Part shown: in pieces, positions 8,318 through 19,179 of the stretch
Numbering within the stretch: the first letter of the stretch is position 1
How the letters are laid out: each line of letters opens with the position of its first letter
NCBI GenBank assembly: GCA_013215375.1
Contig: JABSRB010000009.1
Location: 107,341 to 171,340, forward strand
Direction of reading: 5' to 3'
DNA: 64,000 nucleotides
Source: Oceanospirillaceae bacterium
GTDB lineage: Bacteria; Pseudomonadota; Gammaproteobacteria; Pseudomonadales; Balneatricaceae
Program-made: the position numbers and the translations under genes
Notes under the pieces: generated by a model
What the model saw: only the letters and a program-made list of their open reading frames with translations
Databases searched by the model: none
What the model was told of the DNA's origin: nothing

Positions 8318-11300
8318 TTACTCAGGCTCATAGCCCAAGTTAGGCGACAGCCAGCGCTCCATCTCACTCTGACTCATACCCTTGCGATCTGCATACTCCT
8401 CAACTTGATCTTCACTGATCTTCGCCACGCCAAAGTACTGTGAATCCGGATGCGAGAAGTACCAGCCACTGACAGCGGCTACCGGGAACATCGCGTAAGA
8501 TTCAGTAATTTCTAAGCCGATATTATTCTCGACATCCAACAGCTCCCATAACTTGCCTTTCTCGGTATGATCAGGACAGGCAGGATAGCCAGGTGCGGGG
8601 CGAATGCCCTGGTATTTCTCGCGAATAAGTCCCTCGTTGTCCAAAGCTTCATCATCAGCATAACCCCAGTACTCACGACGCACTTTGGCGTGCATTAGCT
8701 CTGCAAATGCCTCAGCCAATCTATCGGCCAATGCCTTGGCTAAAATACTGTTGTAATCGTCGTGATCAGCTTCATATTCTTTCGCCAGCTCCTCAACACC
8801 AAAACCAGTGGTCACCGCAAAACTGCCCATATAGTCTTTAATGCCGGTTTCTTTAGGAGCGATGTAATCTGTTAAACAGTGATTAGCCTTACCGGCTATC
8901 TTACTGGTCTGCTGACGTAAATGACTCAAAGTACAGAGCACTTCACTGCGACTATCATCGGTGTAAAGTTCAATATCATCTTCAATGGCACTGGCGGCAA
9001 ACAGCCCCACCACTGCGTGAGCGGTAAATAACTTCTGTTCGATAATACGATTGAGCATTTCCTGAGCATCGGCGAACAACATGGTTGCCTCTTTACCGAC
9101 CACCTTATCTTGTAATATTTTAGGATAGCGCCCTGCCAGTTCCCAAGTATGGAAGAACGGACTCCAATCGATATAGCTAACCAACTCGGCGAGATCAAAA
9201 CCTTTAAACACTTGCACGCCGAGTTTTTTTGGTACTGGCGGCTGATAGCCCTGCCACTCAATTACTTGTTTGTTGGCACGGGCCGCCTCAATAGTGACTC
9301 GGCGCTGATCGTTAGCACGCGCGGCAAAGCGTTCTCGAATCTCGACATAATCCTGCTGTGTCTGGCTGACAAAGTCAGGTTTGCGCTCCTTTGACAGTAA
9401 ATGACCGACCACGCCCACCGCGCGCGAGGCATTGCTAACATAAACCACCTGATCATTTTTATAGCCTAAATCAATTTTCACCGCCGTATGCGCTTTAGAA
9501 GTAGTGGCGCCACCGATTAACAGCGGGATATGGAAATCTTGGCGCTGCATCTCACGCGCCACATACACCATCTCATCCAGTGAGGGAGTAATCAGCCCAG
9601 ACAGGCCAATCATGTCGGCATTGTGCTCGCGCGCTGCATCGAGAATTTTCTGCGCCGAGACCATCACGCCCAAATCGATGATTTCGTAGTTATTGCACTG
9701 CAGCACCACCCCAACAATGTTCTTGCCGATGTCGTGCACATCACCTTTAACCGTGGCCATCACTATTTTACCGGCACTGCGGCTCTCACCTGCCTCTTTC
9801 TCAGCATCGATATAAGGCATCAAATAGGCCACGGCTTTTTTCATCACCCGCGCAGACTTAACCACTTGCGGTAAAAACATTTTGCCGGCGCCAAACAAGT
9901 CACCGACCACGCCCATGCCGTTCATCAACGGCCCTTCTATCACTTCTAATGGCCGCGCAAAATTATGCCGACACTCTTCGACATCTTCATCGATAAATTC
10001 GGCAATGCCTTTGACCAGAGAGTGCGACAGACGCTTTTCGACTGCCCAGCTGCGCCACTCTTGTTGCTCTTCCTCTTGCACAGAGCCATCGCCACGATAC
10101 TTTTCAGCAATCGCTAACATGCGCTCGGTACCGTCACTGCGACGGTTTAATACGATATCTTCCACGCACTCGCGCAACTCTTCCGGCAAATCGTCATAAA
10201 TGGCCAATTGACCTGCATTGACGATGCCCATGCTCATGCCATTTTTGATCGCATGATAGAGGAACACGCAGTGAATCGCCTCACGTACCGGATTGTTACC
10301 CCTAAAGGAGAAAGACACGTTAGAGACGCCGCCCGACACTTTGGCATAAGGTAAGTTTTTGGTGATCCAAGCCGTGGCTTCAATAAAATCGACCGCGTAA
10401 TTGTCGTGCTCTTCTATTCCCGTCGCTATCGCAAAAATATTGGGATCAAAAATAATGTCTTCCGGTGGAAAGCCCACGTCATCAACCAGTACCCGGTAAG
10501 AGCGCTGACAAATATCTATCTTGCGCTGGTAAGTATCAGCTTGGCCGTCTTCATCAAACGCCATCACAATAACCGCAGCACCGTAACGACGTATCTTGCG
10601 CGCTTTATCAACAAAGCTATCGTGACCTTCTTTTAGGGAGATCGAGTTAACCACGCCCTTGCCTTGTATCCACTGCAGACCTATTTCGATCACCTCCCAC
10701 TTAGAGGAGTCAATCATAATCGGCACGATGGAAATATCCGGCTCAGTGGCTATTAGCTTAAGAAAACGCTCCATGGCGAAGTTGGCATCTAACATGCCCT
10801 CGTCCATGTTGATATCGATGATCTGCGCGCCATTGGCTACCTGCTCACGCGCCACCTCTAATGCCGTCTCGTAATCACGCTCTTTAATCAGCCGCTTAAA
10901 ACGTGCGGAGCCAGTAACGTTAGTACGCTCACCGACATTGATAAACAGTGAATCCTCGGCGATATTCATCGGTTCTAAACCCGAAAGCCGACAAACGTTA
11001 GCCAGCTCTGGAATCACTCTAGGAGGATGTTTTTCCACTGCCGCTTTAATTTTAGCCATATGCGCAGGCGTAGTGCCACAGCAACCGCCGATCATATTGA
11101 CGAAGCCAGACTCGGCCCACTCACCCATCTCTCTGGCCATTTGCAACGGTGTTTCATCGTACTCGCCAAAAGCATTGGGCAAGCCAGCGTTGGGATGCAC
11201 AGAGACAAAAGTATCGGCTATTCTCGATAGTTCCGCGACATATTGGCGCAACTCTTTAGGGCCCAATGCACAGTTCAAGCCAATCAGAATAGGCTTGGCG

Positions 11301-12022
11301 TGACGCACGGAGTTCCAAAAGGCCTCCGTAGTTTGCCCGGATAAAGTACGACCCGAAGCATCGGTGATGGTGCCAGAGATAATGACTGGAATACGAAATT
11401 GATGATCATCAAAGAATTTCTCGATCGCATAAATCGCCGCTTTGGCATTGAGCGTATCAAAAATAGTCTCGATCAAGATCAGGTCACTGCCGCCACTAAT
11501 CAGTGCATCTACCGATTCCGCGTAGGCATCGACCAGTTCTTTAAAGGTCACATTGCGAAAACCCGGATCATTGACATCGGGTGAGATAGAGCCGGTGCGG
11601 TTGGTCGGGCCGATAACACCAGCTACATAACGTGGGCGCTCAGGGGTAGAGTATTTATCAGCGGCCGCTCGTGCGAGCTGCGCCGCTGCCTCATTGATTT
11701 CATAGCTGAGCGATTCCATCTCGTAATCAGCCATCGCAATCACGGTGGCATTAAAAGTATTGGTCTCGATAATATCGGCGCCCGCGGCCAAATACTGCTC
11801 GTGAATATCCTGGATAATATCCGGCTGGGTCAATACTAAAAGATCGTTGTTGCCTTTAACATCGCAGCTCCAGTCTTTAAAGCGCTCACCGCGATATTGT
11901 TGTTCATCGAGTTTATGTCCTTGGATCATCGTGCCCATGGCGCCATCAAGGTATATAATGCGATCGGTAAGAATAGCTTTGAGCTCTGAGGTTTTATCTA
12001 CAATATGGGCAAAAGATTTCAC
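8318..12022 (-). CDS. metH: Cobalamin-dependent methionine synthase
   Basis: The protein transfers the methyl group of 5-methyltetrahydrofolate to homocysteine through methylcobalamin. All four modules are present in 1234 residues. The homocysteine-binding barrel has the zinc ligands in GLNCALG (near 248) and GGCCGTT (near 310-316). The pterin-binding barrel spans about 355-615. The cobalamin module has DVHDIGKN near 758-765, in which His is the lower axial ligand. The C-terminal AdoMet activation domain has RPAPGYP near 1138. The length matches E. coli MetH (1227). It is divergent from cysK, tying methionine synthesis to sulfur assimilation. I saw no MetJ-type or riboswitch structure upstream. 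Confidence 0.98.
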   Translation of the reverse strand: MKSFAHIVDKTSELKAILTDRIIYLDGAMGTMIQGHKLDEQQYRGERFKDWSCDVKGNNDLLVLTQPDIIQDIHEQYLAAGADIIETNTFNATVIAMADYEMESLSYEINEAAAQLARAAADKYSTPERPRYVAGVIGPTNRTGSISPDVNDPGFRNVTFKELVDAYAESVDALISGGSDLILIETIFDTLNAKAAIYAIEKFFDDHQFRIPVIISGTITDASGRTLSGQTTEAFWNSVRHAKPILIGLNCALGPKELRQYVAELSRIADTFVSVHPNAGLPNAFGEYDETPLQMAREMGEWAESGFVNMIGGCCGTTPAHMAKIKAAVEKHPPRVIPELANVCRLSGLEPMNIAEDSLFINVGERTNVTGSARFKRLIKERDYETALEVAREQVANGAQIIDINMDEGMLDANFAMERFLKLIATEPDISIVPIMIDSSKWEVIEIGLQWIQGKGVVNSISLKEGHDSFVDKARKIRRYGAAVIVMAFDEDGQADTYQRKIDICQRSYRVLVDDVGFPPEDIIFDPNIFAIATGIEEHDNYAVDFIEATAWITKNLPYAKVSGGVSNVSFSFRGNNPVREAIHCVFLYHAIKNGMSMGIVNAGQLAIYDDLPEELRECVEDIVLNRRSDGTERMLAIAEKYRGDGSVQEEEQQEWRSWAVEKRLSHSLVKGIAEFIDEDVEECRHNFARPLEVIEGPLMNGMGVVGDLFGAGKMFLPQVVKSARVMKKAVAYLMPYIDAEKEAGESRSAGKIVMATVKGDVHDIGKNIVGVVLQCNNYEIIDLGVMVSAQKILDAAREHNADMIGLSGLITPSLDEMVYVAREMQRQDFHIPLLIGGATTSKAHTAVKIDLGYKNDQVVYVSNASRAVGVVGHLLSKERKPDFVSQTQQDYVEIRERFAARANDQRRVTIEAARANKQVIEWQGYQPPVPKKLGVQVFKGFDLAELVSYIDWSPFFHTWELAGRYPKILQDKVVGKEATMLFADAQEMLNRIIEQKLFTAHAVVGLFAASAIEDDIELYTDDSRSEVLCTLSHLRQQTSKIAGKANHCLTDYIAPKETGIKDYMGSFAVTTGFGVEELAKEYEADHDDYNSILAKALADRLAEAFAELMHAKVRREYWGYADDEALDNEGLIREKYQGIRPAPGYPACPDHTEKGKLWELLDVENNIGLEITESYAMFPVAAVSGWYFSHPDSQYFGVAKISEDQVEEYADRKGMSQSEMERWLSPNLGYEPE

Positions 12023-12273
12023 GACACTTCCTATAATTCAACGAGATTTTTGATGCAGGGATTATATGTTAAATTTTAGCAAAATGCGTTTGAAGCTCAC
12101 TCATAACAACATGAATATAATTGATAGGCTTAATTTTTGAGGAACAAACAAATGAATATAAAGATATAGCAAAATAATTTACTGACATTGCTGCTAAACC
12201 TTAAATACTTGATATGATTAAGGGATGAATAAAACTTTCGTTAAATCATAGCTTAATCATTTAGGAACACACC

Positions 12274-13242
12274 ATGAACGTATATGAAGACAACTCCCAA
12301 GCCATCGGTAATACGCCATTAGTTCACCTAAAAAACTTAGCGCCCAACGCTAAAATCTACGCCAAAGTTGAATCGCGCAACCCTTCTGGCTCCGTTAAAT
12401 GTCGTATTGGTGCCAGCATGGTCTGGGCTGCTGAAAAGTCAGGTGATTTAAAACCCGGCATGACCTTAGTAGAACCTACCAGTGGCAATACCGGTATCGC
12501 CTTAGCGTTTGTTGCAGCATCTCGCGGCTACTCTTTAAAACTCACTATGCCCTCCTCCATGAGTTTAGAGCGTCGCAAGCTAATGAAAATGTTAGGTGCC
12601 GAAATCGTTCTTACTGAACCAGCTAAAGGCATGAAAGGCGCTATCGCTAAAGCTGAAGAAATTGTCGCAGCAAATGCCGACAGCCATTTAATGTTGCAAC
12701 AATTTCAAAACCCCGCCAACCCTGCTATTCACCTGCAAACTACCGGTCCTGAAATCTGGAACGACACCGATGGCAGCATTGACATTTTTGTTGCAGGTGT
12801 GGGTACTGGCGGCACTATCACCGGGGTCTCTGATTACATTAAAAATACTAAAGGCAAGGCTATTATCAGTGTCGCTGTTGAGCCCACGGCCTCCCCTATT
12901 ATTAGCCAAACGTTAAGTGGCGAAGAGCTACAACCTTCGCCGCACAAAATCCAAGGCATAGGGGCAGGCTTTATCCCCGGCAACTTAAACCTTGAACTAA
13001 TTGATCAAGTGGAAACGATCGATAACGAGCTAGCCATTGAAACCGCTAAAGCACTGATGACCCAAGAGGGAATCTTAGCGGGTATCTCTTGTGGTGCAGC
13101 TGTTGCCGCAGCACTGCGCGTTGCAGAACAACCGGAAAACAAAGACAAAGTCATTGTGGTCATATTGCCTGATTCTGGGGAGCGTTACTTAAGCACTGCA
13201 TTATGCGAGGGCATGTTTAGCGAGAACGAAGCCGTTCAATAG
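12274..13242 (+). CDS. cysK: Cysteine synthase A (O-acetylserine sulfhydrylase)
   Basis: This PLP enzyme makes cysteine from O-acetylserine and sulfide. The sequence follows E. coli CysK almost colinearly. The PLP lysine is K42 in [11 protein letters not shown], the substrate loop is [12 protein letters not shown], the phosphate-binding glycine loop is AGVGTGGT and the C-terminal motif is [14 protein letters not shown]. The 322 residues match the family length. The ATG at 12274 is preceded by AGGA. It is divergent from metH, and a large imperfect palindrome starts 9 bp after the stop and probably ends transcription. Confidence 0.97.
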   Translation: MNVYEDNSQAIGNTPLVHLKNLAPNAKIYAKVESRNPSGSVKCRIGASMVWAAEKSGDLKPGMTLVEPTSGNTGIALAFVAASRGYSLKLTMPSSMSLERRKLMKMLGAEIVLTEPAKGMKGAIAKAEEIVAANADSHLMLQQFQNPANPAIHLQTTGPEIWNDTDGSIDIFVAGVGTGGTITGVSDYIKNTKGKAIISVAVEPTASPIISQTLSGEELQPSPHKIQGIGAGFIPGNLNLELIDQVETIDNELAIETAKALMTQEGILAGISCGAAVAAALRVAEQPENKDKVIVVILPDSGERYLSTALCEGMFSENEAVQ

Positions 13243-13250
13243 CAGCATCT

Positions 13251-13321
13251 TTCAACATAGCTCTTCAACCTAAATTCGGCCGTTGAATCACCGAATCTAG
13301 GTTCAACGAAGCTATGTTGAA
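13251..13321. repeat. Large imperfect palindrome, repeat family 2 (likely cysK terminator)
   Basis: A 12-bp perfect outer inverted repeat (TTCAACATAGCT, 13251-13262, against 13310-13321) encloses an inner arm pair TTCAACCTAAATTCGG/CCGAATCTAGGTTCAA with few mismatches and a short central loop. The inner core CCTAAATTCGGC followed by GTTGAAT recurs at 49050-49100. It can fold into a long hairpin just behind cysK but lacks a strong T-run, so it may be a REP-type element that also protects or ends the transcript. Confidence 0.65.
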
Positions 13322-13466
13322 TCCTTTTCTTACCTAACATCTATCTATTTCCCGCCACTACAAACCTTTTAAACCTACTCCAAGTCCTTATCTGTTAAAG
13401 TGCTGTATTACTATTTGTGAATTTCAAATAACAAAATCTGCAATCTACAAGATAAAAGGAACACTT

Positions 13467-14873
13467 ATGGCTAATGGAGCAGCTACTACCCCTTCGGCAA
13501 AGTTTCTCACCGGTAATTTAATGACCCACGTCTCTGTGATGTCATTTACCTCCTCTATCGGTTTGCTGATGATCTTCGCGGTAGACTTTGTCGATTTACT
13601 GTTCATTTCCATGTTAGGTGACGCCGAACTAGCTGCAGCTGTAGGTTACGCCGGCATCATTTTATTTTTTGCCAACTCTATAAACATCGGACTATCGATC
13701 GCCGCTGGCTCATTAGTCGCCAAAGCCTTAGGGGCACAAAACATATCCACAGCACGTGAATATGCCAGCGCAGTGCTTATTATCGGGGTCATATTTAGCC
13801 TGCTGACACTCTTAGGAATCTATGCGGGACTCGACTATTTATTAGTTTTCTTAGGCAGTAATGATGAGACATCACAATTAGCCTTAGATTATCTCTATAT
13901 TATCTTACCCACTATTCCCTTTGCAGCAGTCGCTTTTATTGCCATGGCCGTATTACGTGCCTATGGCGATGCCAAACGTGCTATGTATTGCACCGTGGCA
14001 GCAGGTATTATCAACGCAGTATTAGATCCTATCCTTATTTTCAGCTTAGACTTTGGCTTAGAGGGCGCCGCTGCTGCTTCCGCTATTTCAAGAATGGTCA
14101 TGTTGATCATGGTGCTATCACCCCTTATAAGACAGCATAAAGCGCTGGCAAAAATAAAATTTAAGCTAATATCACTACATGGTCGTCAAGTGTTTGGCAT
14201 TATGCTGCCCGCCATACTCGCCAACATTGCCACCCCCGTAGGCGGCTCATTAGTTACGCGTGAAATGGCAGAATATGGTACGGCGGCCGTCGCGGGAATG
14301 GCGATTATAGGCCGGATGATCCCAGTGGTTTTCTCTGTTATTTTTGCCCTCTCTGGTGCTATAGGCCCTATCGTTGGCCAGAACTATGGCGCCGGCAATA
14401 TGCCCAGAGTAAAAGAGGCTTTAGTAGCAGGGCTAAAATTCACTTTTATCTATGTGTTATTAGTCAGCATCGCGCTGTATTTTTGCAGTGGTTTAATCGT
14501 TAACTTATTTTCAGCCACAGGAATCAGTGCAGAGCTAGTGATTCTATTTTGCAGTGTTTTATCGTTAAGTTATTTCTTCAATGGGGTAATTTTTGTCGCC
14601 AATGCCTGCTTTAATAACATGGGGCACCCGCTTTATTCTACCTTTGTTAACTGGGGTAGACACACTTTAGGTACCTTGCCCTTTATCTTAATAGGCAGCC
14701 ACTATTGGGGTGCTAGTGGCATTTTATTAGGCCAAGCGGTAGGCGGTGTTATCTTCGCAGCCATTGCGCTTTATCTCTGCGCCAAAATATTTAAAAAAGA
14801 CCGAGAGGCCCGTAAAAAGGATGTATTTGACCAGCAGGCGAAAGAACATAGACTGTTACTATGCAGGCAGTAA
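13467..14873 (+). CDS. MATE-family multidrug/metabolite efflux transporter
   Basis: The 468-residue protein has about twelve membrane segments arranged as two MatE halves; the first half contains FVDLLFISMLGDAELAAAVGYA, the typical MATE helix 1-2 pattern, and the second half contains a similar GAIGPIVGQNYGAGN. MATE proteins export cationic drugs or metabolites in exchange for Na+ or H+; the substrate is unknown. The ATG at 13467 is preceded by AAAAGGAA. It converges on an Lrp-type regulator with 29 bp between ends. Confidence 0.92.
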   Translation: MANGAATTPSAKFLTGNLMTHVSVMSFTSSIGLLMIFAVDFVDLLFISMLGDAELAAAVGYAGIILFFANSINIGLSIAAGSLVAKALGAQNISTAREYASAVLIIGVIFSLLTLLGIYAGLDYLLVFLGSNDETSQLALDYLYIILPTIPFAAVAFIAMAVLRAYGDAKRAMYCTVAAGIINAVLDPILIFSLDFGLEGAAAASAISRMVMLIMVLSPLIRQHKALAKIKFKLISLHGRQVFGIMLPAILANIATPVGGSLVTREMAEYGTAAVAGMAIIGRMIPVVFSVIFALSGAIGPIVGQNYGAGNMPRVKEALVAGLKFTFIYVLLVSIALYFCSGLIVNLFSATGISAELVILFCSVLSLSYFFNGVIFVANACFNNMGHPLYSTFVNWGRHTLGTLPFILIGSHYWGASGILLGQAVGGVIFAAIALYLCAKIFKKDREARKKDVFDQQAKEHRLLLCRQ

Positions 14874-14902
14874 TTTATATCAAAACGCGCTATCACTACG
14901 GC

Positions 14903-15379
14903 TTATTCTTCCAATAAAGAATCTAGCGCATAACCGCGAAATGGCTTATCAGTGCTCAATACAATATGACTACTTAAGTTGACCTTGCCGGGGATGATAT
15001 CCAACAACTGATCGACTATTTGGTTGTAGCGGGTCATATCCGCTGCCGCTACTCTTAAGAACATATCAAAGCCACCAGATACCGTATAACACTCCACCAG
15101 CTCAGGAATGTCATTGGCGCAACTTAAAAAATTCTGAAAGCCTTCAGTGCTTTGATCTTGCAGTTTTACCGTGATGATCGCCATGACACTACGACAGGCA
15201 CGCTCCAAATTCACCACGCCAATGTAAGGCCCTATCAAACCCGCCTGCTCCAGTTTTTTCACTCTATTGAGACAGGAACTAGGCGAGAGGCTCACTTTCT
15301 CTGCCAATTGTTGATTGGTGATTCGAGCATCGCTTTGCAGCAACGAAAGAATATTTCGATTTATTTTGTCTAACCGCAC
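14903..15379 (-). CDS. Lrp/AsnC-family transcriptional regulator
   Basis: The protein has an N-terminal helix-turn-helix (LDKINRNILSLLQSDARITN, then the recognition helix around LSPSSCLNRVKKLE) and a C-terminal RAM ligand-binding domain (about 65-145). The 158-residue length is normal. It is divergent from astA (start 15646), with 266 bp between the starts. Since Lrp-type proteins sense amino acids and astA degrades arginine, it could control astA; this is inference from position only. Confidence 0.92.
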   Translation of the reverse strand: MRLDKINRNILSLLQSDARITNQQLAEKVSLSPSSCLNRVKKLEQAGLIGPYIGVVNLERACRSVMAIITVKLQDQSTEGFQNFLSCANDIPELVECYTVSGGFDMFLRVAAADMTRYNQIVDQLLDIIPGKVNLSSHIVLSTDKPFRGYALDSLLEE

Positions 15380-15645
15380 TTAACTCACCTAATTACTTAA
15401 TAGTCTCATTATAGAAGAATAATAAACATTATCCATAAACTGTCAAGACTCACTATCAATGACTATTAGAGGATTCTCAATAAATACCAGTTACACAAAG
15501 TAATTTCTCACAGACAGAATTATATTCGGTCTTTGGATATTATATGCAATTTTATTGTTATTTAGGAAAAACTAAGACAGCTCATTTCGCATTGATTTCG
15601 CTAAAATACTAAAGATACAACACTGCGTCATTTTCGGAGCCACCC

Positions 15646-16704
15646 ATGTTATTTATTAGACCGAGCAAACTTAGCGACCTTAACGCCCTGCTGGCACTGT
15701 CCGAGCAAGTTGGTGACGGCATGACCTCTATGCCCACTTGCAAAGCGAGCTGGGAGCGTAAGCTGCTTTCTTCAGAGCAAGCATTTAACAGCCCAAAGGC
15801 CCCTGCGCAAAGCTGTTATTTCATGGTCTTAGAAGATAGTATTACCGCCAAAATTGTCGGCACTACCGCTATTTATACAGGCCTGGGGCTAACCCAGCCT
15901 TTCTACTCTTATCAGCGCACAGTGGAAACGAGCCAGAGCAGCAGTTTAAAAACCACGCATCGCAGTGAAACCTTAAGCTTAGTCGAACATTTCAAAGGCG
16001 CTACCGAAGTGGGCTCACTGTTCCTACTACCCCAATATCGATTACCGGGTGTTGGCCAGATGCTGGCGCGTGCAAGGTATTTATTAATGGCCGATGCTAG
16101 AGAGCGTTTTTCCAGCCAAATAATGGCCGAATTACGCGGTGTAGTAAATGAAGACAATCAATCGCCACTGTGGGAGGCACTAGGCAGCAAGTTTTTTGAT
16201 ATGGATTTCCAGCAAGCCGTCAATGTTGCCGCCACTCAAGGCTCCACCTTTATTACAGAGCTGATGCCGAAGCATCCTATCTACGTTGAGTTACTCGCTA
16301 AAAGCGCACGTAACACCTTAAGCGTACCCAATACTAATTCGGCCCCGGCACTACGGATGTTGGAAAAAGAGGGCTTTGAACATCGTGGAATTATTGATTT
16401 ATTTGATGGTGGCCCCACAGTAGAAGCCGTACTGGACGATATTAAAACCATTAAACAAAGCCAGCTAGTAGAGATCAAGCAAGATCAAAGTTTGAGTAAC
16501 AAACATGATGAATATTATATTTCCAACACTTGCTTAAAAGATTTTAGGCTGATTAAAAGCAGAGCGCGGCTGACGCAAAGCGGTCAATTGTTATTAGATT
16601 CGCAAAGCATTCAACAGTTGAATTTAAAAGCAGAGCATTCACTTGTTCGTATCGTCAGTGTAATGAAATCTAAACAAGCGAATGCGGGTAGCCAAGCAGC
16701 TTAG
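15646..16704 (+). CDS. astA: Arginine N-succinyltransferase
   Basis: AstA succinylates arginine from succinyl-CoA in the first step of the AST arginine degradation pathway. The start MLFIRPSKLSDLNALLALSE and the block DGMTSMP match the family, as do the central EVGSLFLLPQYR and the region around FSSQIMAELRG. The 352 residues are a little longer than the usual 340. The ATG follows TTTTCGGAGCC. The other ast genes are not adjacent. A weak hairpin (16701-16730) overlaps its stop codon. The convergent downstream gene is kdsB. Confidence 0.93.
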   Translation: MLFIRPSKLSDLNALLALSEQVGDGMTSMPTCKASWERKLLSSEQAFNSPKAPAQSCYFMVLEDSITAKIVGTTAIYTGLGLTQPFYSYQRTVETSQSSSLKTTHRSETLSLVEHFKGATEVGSLFLLPQYRLPGVGQMLARARYLLMADARERFSSQIMAELRGVVNEDNQSPLWEALGSKFFDMDFQQAVNVAATQGSTFITELMPKHPIYVELLAKSARNTLSVPNTNSAPALRMLEKEGFEHRGIIDLFDGGPTVEAVLDDIKTIKQSQLVEIKQDQSLSNKHDEYYISNTCLKDFRLIKSRARLTQSGQLLLDSQSIQQLNLKAEHSLVRIVSVMKSKQANAGSQAA

Positions 16705-16730
16705 GAGCCTGATCGAGAACAAACTCCTAA
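16701..16730. terminator. Possible bidirectional terminator between astA and kdsB
   Basis: TTAGGAG (16701-16707, overlapping the astA stop) pairs with CTCCTAA (16724-16730) across a 16-base loop in a convergent intergenic space. It is short and has no clear T-run, so it is a weak candidate. Confidence 0.35.
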
Positions 16731-16740
16731 AGCCAAGTTT

Positions 16741-17508
16741 CTAGTGCAATGCGTTTAAATATTTAACCAGTTTTTCAAGATCTTGCGGGGTATCTATACC
16801 AGGTGGTGGGCTTTCAATAGCACTTGCCACATGTATGCGCTCCCCATACCACATCGCGCGAAGTTGCTCTAAACACTCAGTATCTTCCAGTGCAGTGGGT
16901 ACCCATTGCACATATTTATTCAACAACTCCACTTTATAGGCGTAAATACCTATATGACGTTGCCAAGGGAAATCAGTGGGCATTTGCGAAGGCTGCTGTT
17001 TGTTAAAGGCATCTCTTGGCCAGGGAATCGGCGCACGCGAGAAATACAGCGCCAAACCATTCACATCCGTCAGCACTTTAACGCTATTAGGATTTAACAA
17101 TATCTCTAAATGTTCGATAGATTCAGATAAAGTCGCAATGCTCGCATCGCTCTGCGCGGCTAGATTCTCAGCCACTTGATTGATAATCACAGGCGGAACC
17201 AGTGGTTCATCGCCTTGTACATTAACCACAACAGCACTGTCAGATAAACCCAACTGCTCTGCAACTTCCTGCAGTCTATCGGTGCCCGAGGGATGATCAC
17301 TGCGCGTCATACAGACTTTTGCGCCAAAGCTTTTTGCTACTTTCTCAATACGCTCATCATCCGTTGCTATCACCACTTGACTCGCATTCGACTGTAGCGA
17401 GCGCTCGTAGACATGCTGAATCATCGGCTTACCTACAATATCCGCTAATGGCTTACCAGGGAAGCGTGTCGATGCGTAGCGCGCGGGTATGACCACCGTA
17501 AAATCCAT
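16741..17508 (-). CDS. kdsB: 3-deoxy-manno-octulosonate cytidylyltransferase
   Basis: KdsB activates KDO with CTP to CMP-KDO for the lipopolysaccharide inner core. The nucleotide-binding start [20 protein letters not shown] (about 4-23) and [12 protein letters not shown] (about 96-107) are diagnostic. The 255 residues match the family. It is the last gene of an operon with ycaR, lpxK, exbD and exbB; the gap to ycaR is only 2 bp. Confidence 0.97.
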   Translation of the reverse strand: MDFTVVIPARYASTRFPGKPLADIVGKPMIQHVYERSLQSNASQVVIATDDERIEKVAKSFGAKVCMTRSDHPSGTDRLQEVAEQLGLSDSAVVVNVQGDEPLVPPVIINQVAENLAAQSDASIATLSESIEHLEILLNPNSVKVLTDVNGLALYFSRAPIPWPRDAFNKQQPSQMPTDFPWQRHIGIYAYKVELLNKYVQWVPTALEDTECLEQLRAMWYGERIHVASAIESPPPGIDTPQDLEKLVKYLNALH

Positions 17509-17510
17509 GG

Positions 17511-17696
17511 CTATTTAACTCGCTCTTCACTGGTTAAAGTACGCGCTTGCGTCTCTAACATGACCGGAATTCCATCTCTAATAGGGTATGCTAAACCACT
17601 GCTTCTGCAGATTAGCTCATTTTTCTCTTTGTCCCATTCCACAGGTGCTTTGGACACTGGGCAAACTAAAATATCAAGTAACTTTTTGTCCATCAT
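17511..17696 (-). CDS. ycaR: Trm112-family protein YcaR
   Basis: This small 61-residue protein has the Trm112/YcaR pattern [16 protein letters not shown] near the N-terminus and [14 protein letters not shown] in the second half. Members usually carry a zinc ribbon; only two Cys remain here (in LVCP and ICRS). Its fixed position between lpxK and kdsB is conserved in many gammaproteobacteria. Its role in the lipid A/KDO block is not established; Trm112 relatives act as methyltransferase partners. Confidence 0.93.
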   Translation of the reverse strand: MMDKKLLDILVCPVSKAPVEWDKEKNELICRSSGLAYPIRDGIPVMLETQARTLTSEERVK

Positions 17697-17716
17697 TGCT
17701 CTCTCTTTTATTCGCG

Positions 17717-18721
17717 CTAGCGCTTTAGTATGCGTGTTATACCAAGCGTCAGTTGATCGATGAATTCATCTTCTAATTTAGCGGCTATTTTAAGGTAATA
17801 ACTATTTTCTGGTGCTACATTTTTGCACTTTACAGCATCTTTTTGCGTCATGCATACAATTGCCGTACTGGTTTGCCCAAAAAAGGCAAAATCCAAGGCG
17901 CTATATTGATGATGATCAACAAAACTGTGTTCGACACTCTCAATCCCCAAAGTGCTTAGCGTGTCATAAAAACGTTGCGGGTTCCCAATGCCAGCAAAGG
18001 CATGTATCTCACAATCATTACTGAGTTTAGAAAAGGCATCTAAGCCAATAAACTGATCATCGCAGACTCGATACCACCCCATCGGCGCCAACTGCATGTT
18101 AGTTTGATGAGGATAATCAACCTCACTATCACCATTAACCACGACGTGATCAACACTTTGTAAGCGCGACGGTTTCTCGCGCAGCGGTCCTACCGGTAGG
18201 CAATGCCGATTACCTAGCCCTCTTGCACCATCAATCACCGCTATTTCTATGTCGCGGCCTAAGCGATAATGCTGCAAACCGTCATCGCTGATAATTAAAT
18301 TACATTCATTATTGGCTAACAAAAACTGACAGGCACGCACTCGATTGGGATCAATCACCAAGCTAACACCCGTGCGCTGTACTATCATTAGCGGCTCATC
18401 CGGGCTCTGCTGGTCATTATCAGTGGCGCGTACTTGGTAGGGAAAATCTGCGCGTTTAGCGCCATAACCACGACTGACCACACCCACTTTATAGCCGCGC
18501 TGTTGTAAAATTTCGATCAGTGCAATCGTCAGTGGGCTTTTACCGGTACCGCCAACACTAATATTACCGACAATAATGACCGGGCAAGGCGCGCGCCACT
18601 GCCGCTTAAGCTGCTTGGTTTTTTGCCATTGGGCCAATCGACAAAACAGCCACTCAAATGGCCAGAGTAAAATATTCCACGAAAGCTTTGACTGATACCA
18701 TGTCTCTTCCAAACGTTTCAT
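17717..18721 (-). CDS. lpxK: Tetraacyldisaccharide 4'-kinase
   Basis: LpxK phosphorylates the 4' position of the lipid A disaccharide at the inner membrane. A hydrophobic N-terminal anchor (about 14-30) is followed by a P-loop, [20 protein letters not shown] (about 51-70), the GYGAKR block and the downstream VVSRGYG and [19 protein letters not shown] motifs. The 334 residues match the family. The start overlaps the exbD stop by 4 bp, so the genes are translationally coupled. Confidence 0.97.
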   Translation of the reverse strand: MKRLEETWYQSKLSWNILLWPFEWLFCRLAQWQKTKQLKRQWRAPCPVIIVGNISVGGTGKSPLTIALIEILQQRGYKVGVVSRGYGAKRADFPYQVRATDNDQQSPDEPLMIVQRTGVSLVIDPNRVRACQFLLANNECNLIISDDGLQHYRLGRDIEIAVIDGARGLGNRHCLPVGPLREKPSRLQSVDHVVVNGDSEVDYPHQTNMQLAPMGWYRVCDDQFIGLDAFSKLSNDCEIHAFAGIGNPQRFYDTLSTLGIESVEHSFVDHHQYSALDFAFFGQTSTAIVCMTQKDAVKCKNVAPENSYYLKIAAKLEDEFIDQLTLGITRILKR

Positions 18722-19152
18722 TGAATAGGTTCTTGTTGAATGGTAGCGATACTGAGCTTGGTAAAACCTAACTGCCCAGCTATATCCATAGCGGTAACAA
18801 CAAACTGATGCGCGGTCCCTGCATCAGCGCTAATCGTCATTTGTGCAATACCGGTTGCTTCCCGCTTGGCCAGCCATCCTTTTAATGCCGCTTTGATACT
18901 GGCTATATCGTTGTGTTCAAGAGTGCGACCGTCTATTTTAAACTGGCCATTAACATCGATCACCAACTGTAAATGATTTTTTTGCTGTTGCTCGCGGGCT
19001 ATTTGCTGAGCTTTGGGTAGCTTAATACCGATATGGGAATCTTTGATAAAGGTGGTCGATACCATAAAAAATATCAACAGCAGAAACACCACATCAATGA
19101 GCGGCATCATATTAACGTCTAAGTCTTGGCGCGCCTGGCGCTTAAATTTCAA
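18718..19152 (-). CDS. exbD: ExbD/TolR-family biopolymer transport protein
   Basis: This inner-membrane protein of 144 residues has one N-terminal membrane helix, MMPLIDVVFLLLIFFMVSTT, containing the Asp needed for proton-driven force transfer. A periplasmic domain of about 100 residues follows. It pairs with the ExbB-type channel encoded immediately upstream. Placement next to lpxK and comEC is typical of pseudomonad-like genomes, where this pair is annotated exbB2/exbD2. It probably energises an outer-membrane process, but the partner is not in the window. Confidence 0.93.
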   Translation of the reverse strand: MKFKRQARQDLDVNMMPLIDVVFLLLIFFMVSTTFIKDSHIGIKLPKAQQIAREQQQKNHLQLVIDVNGQFKIDGRTLEHNDIASIKAALKGWLAKREATGIAQMTISADAGTAHQFVVTAMDIAGQLGFTKLSIATIQQEPIQ

Positions 19153-19179
19153 AAAATGGCTCCAAGGCCAATCAGCAGA

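Noticed and set aside
8926-11584. Several open frames of 60-120 codons opposite or out of frame with metH
   Set aside because: They lie wholly within a clear 1234-codon gene, lack ribosome sites and show no protein-family features; they are by-products of metH codon use.
12023-12273. Possible SAM or cobalamin riboswitch before metH
   Set aside because: The region is short and AT-rich, and I found neither the B12-box pattern nor SAM-type helices; only ordinary divergent promoters are likely.
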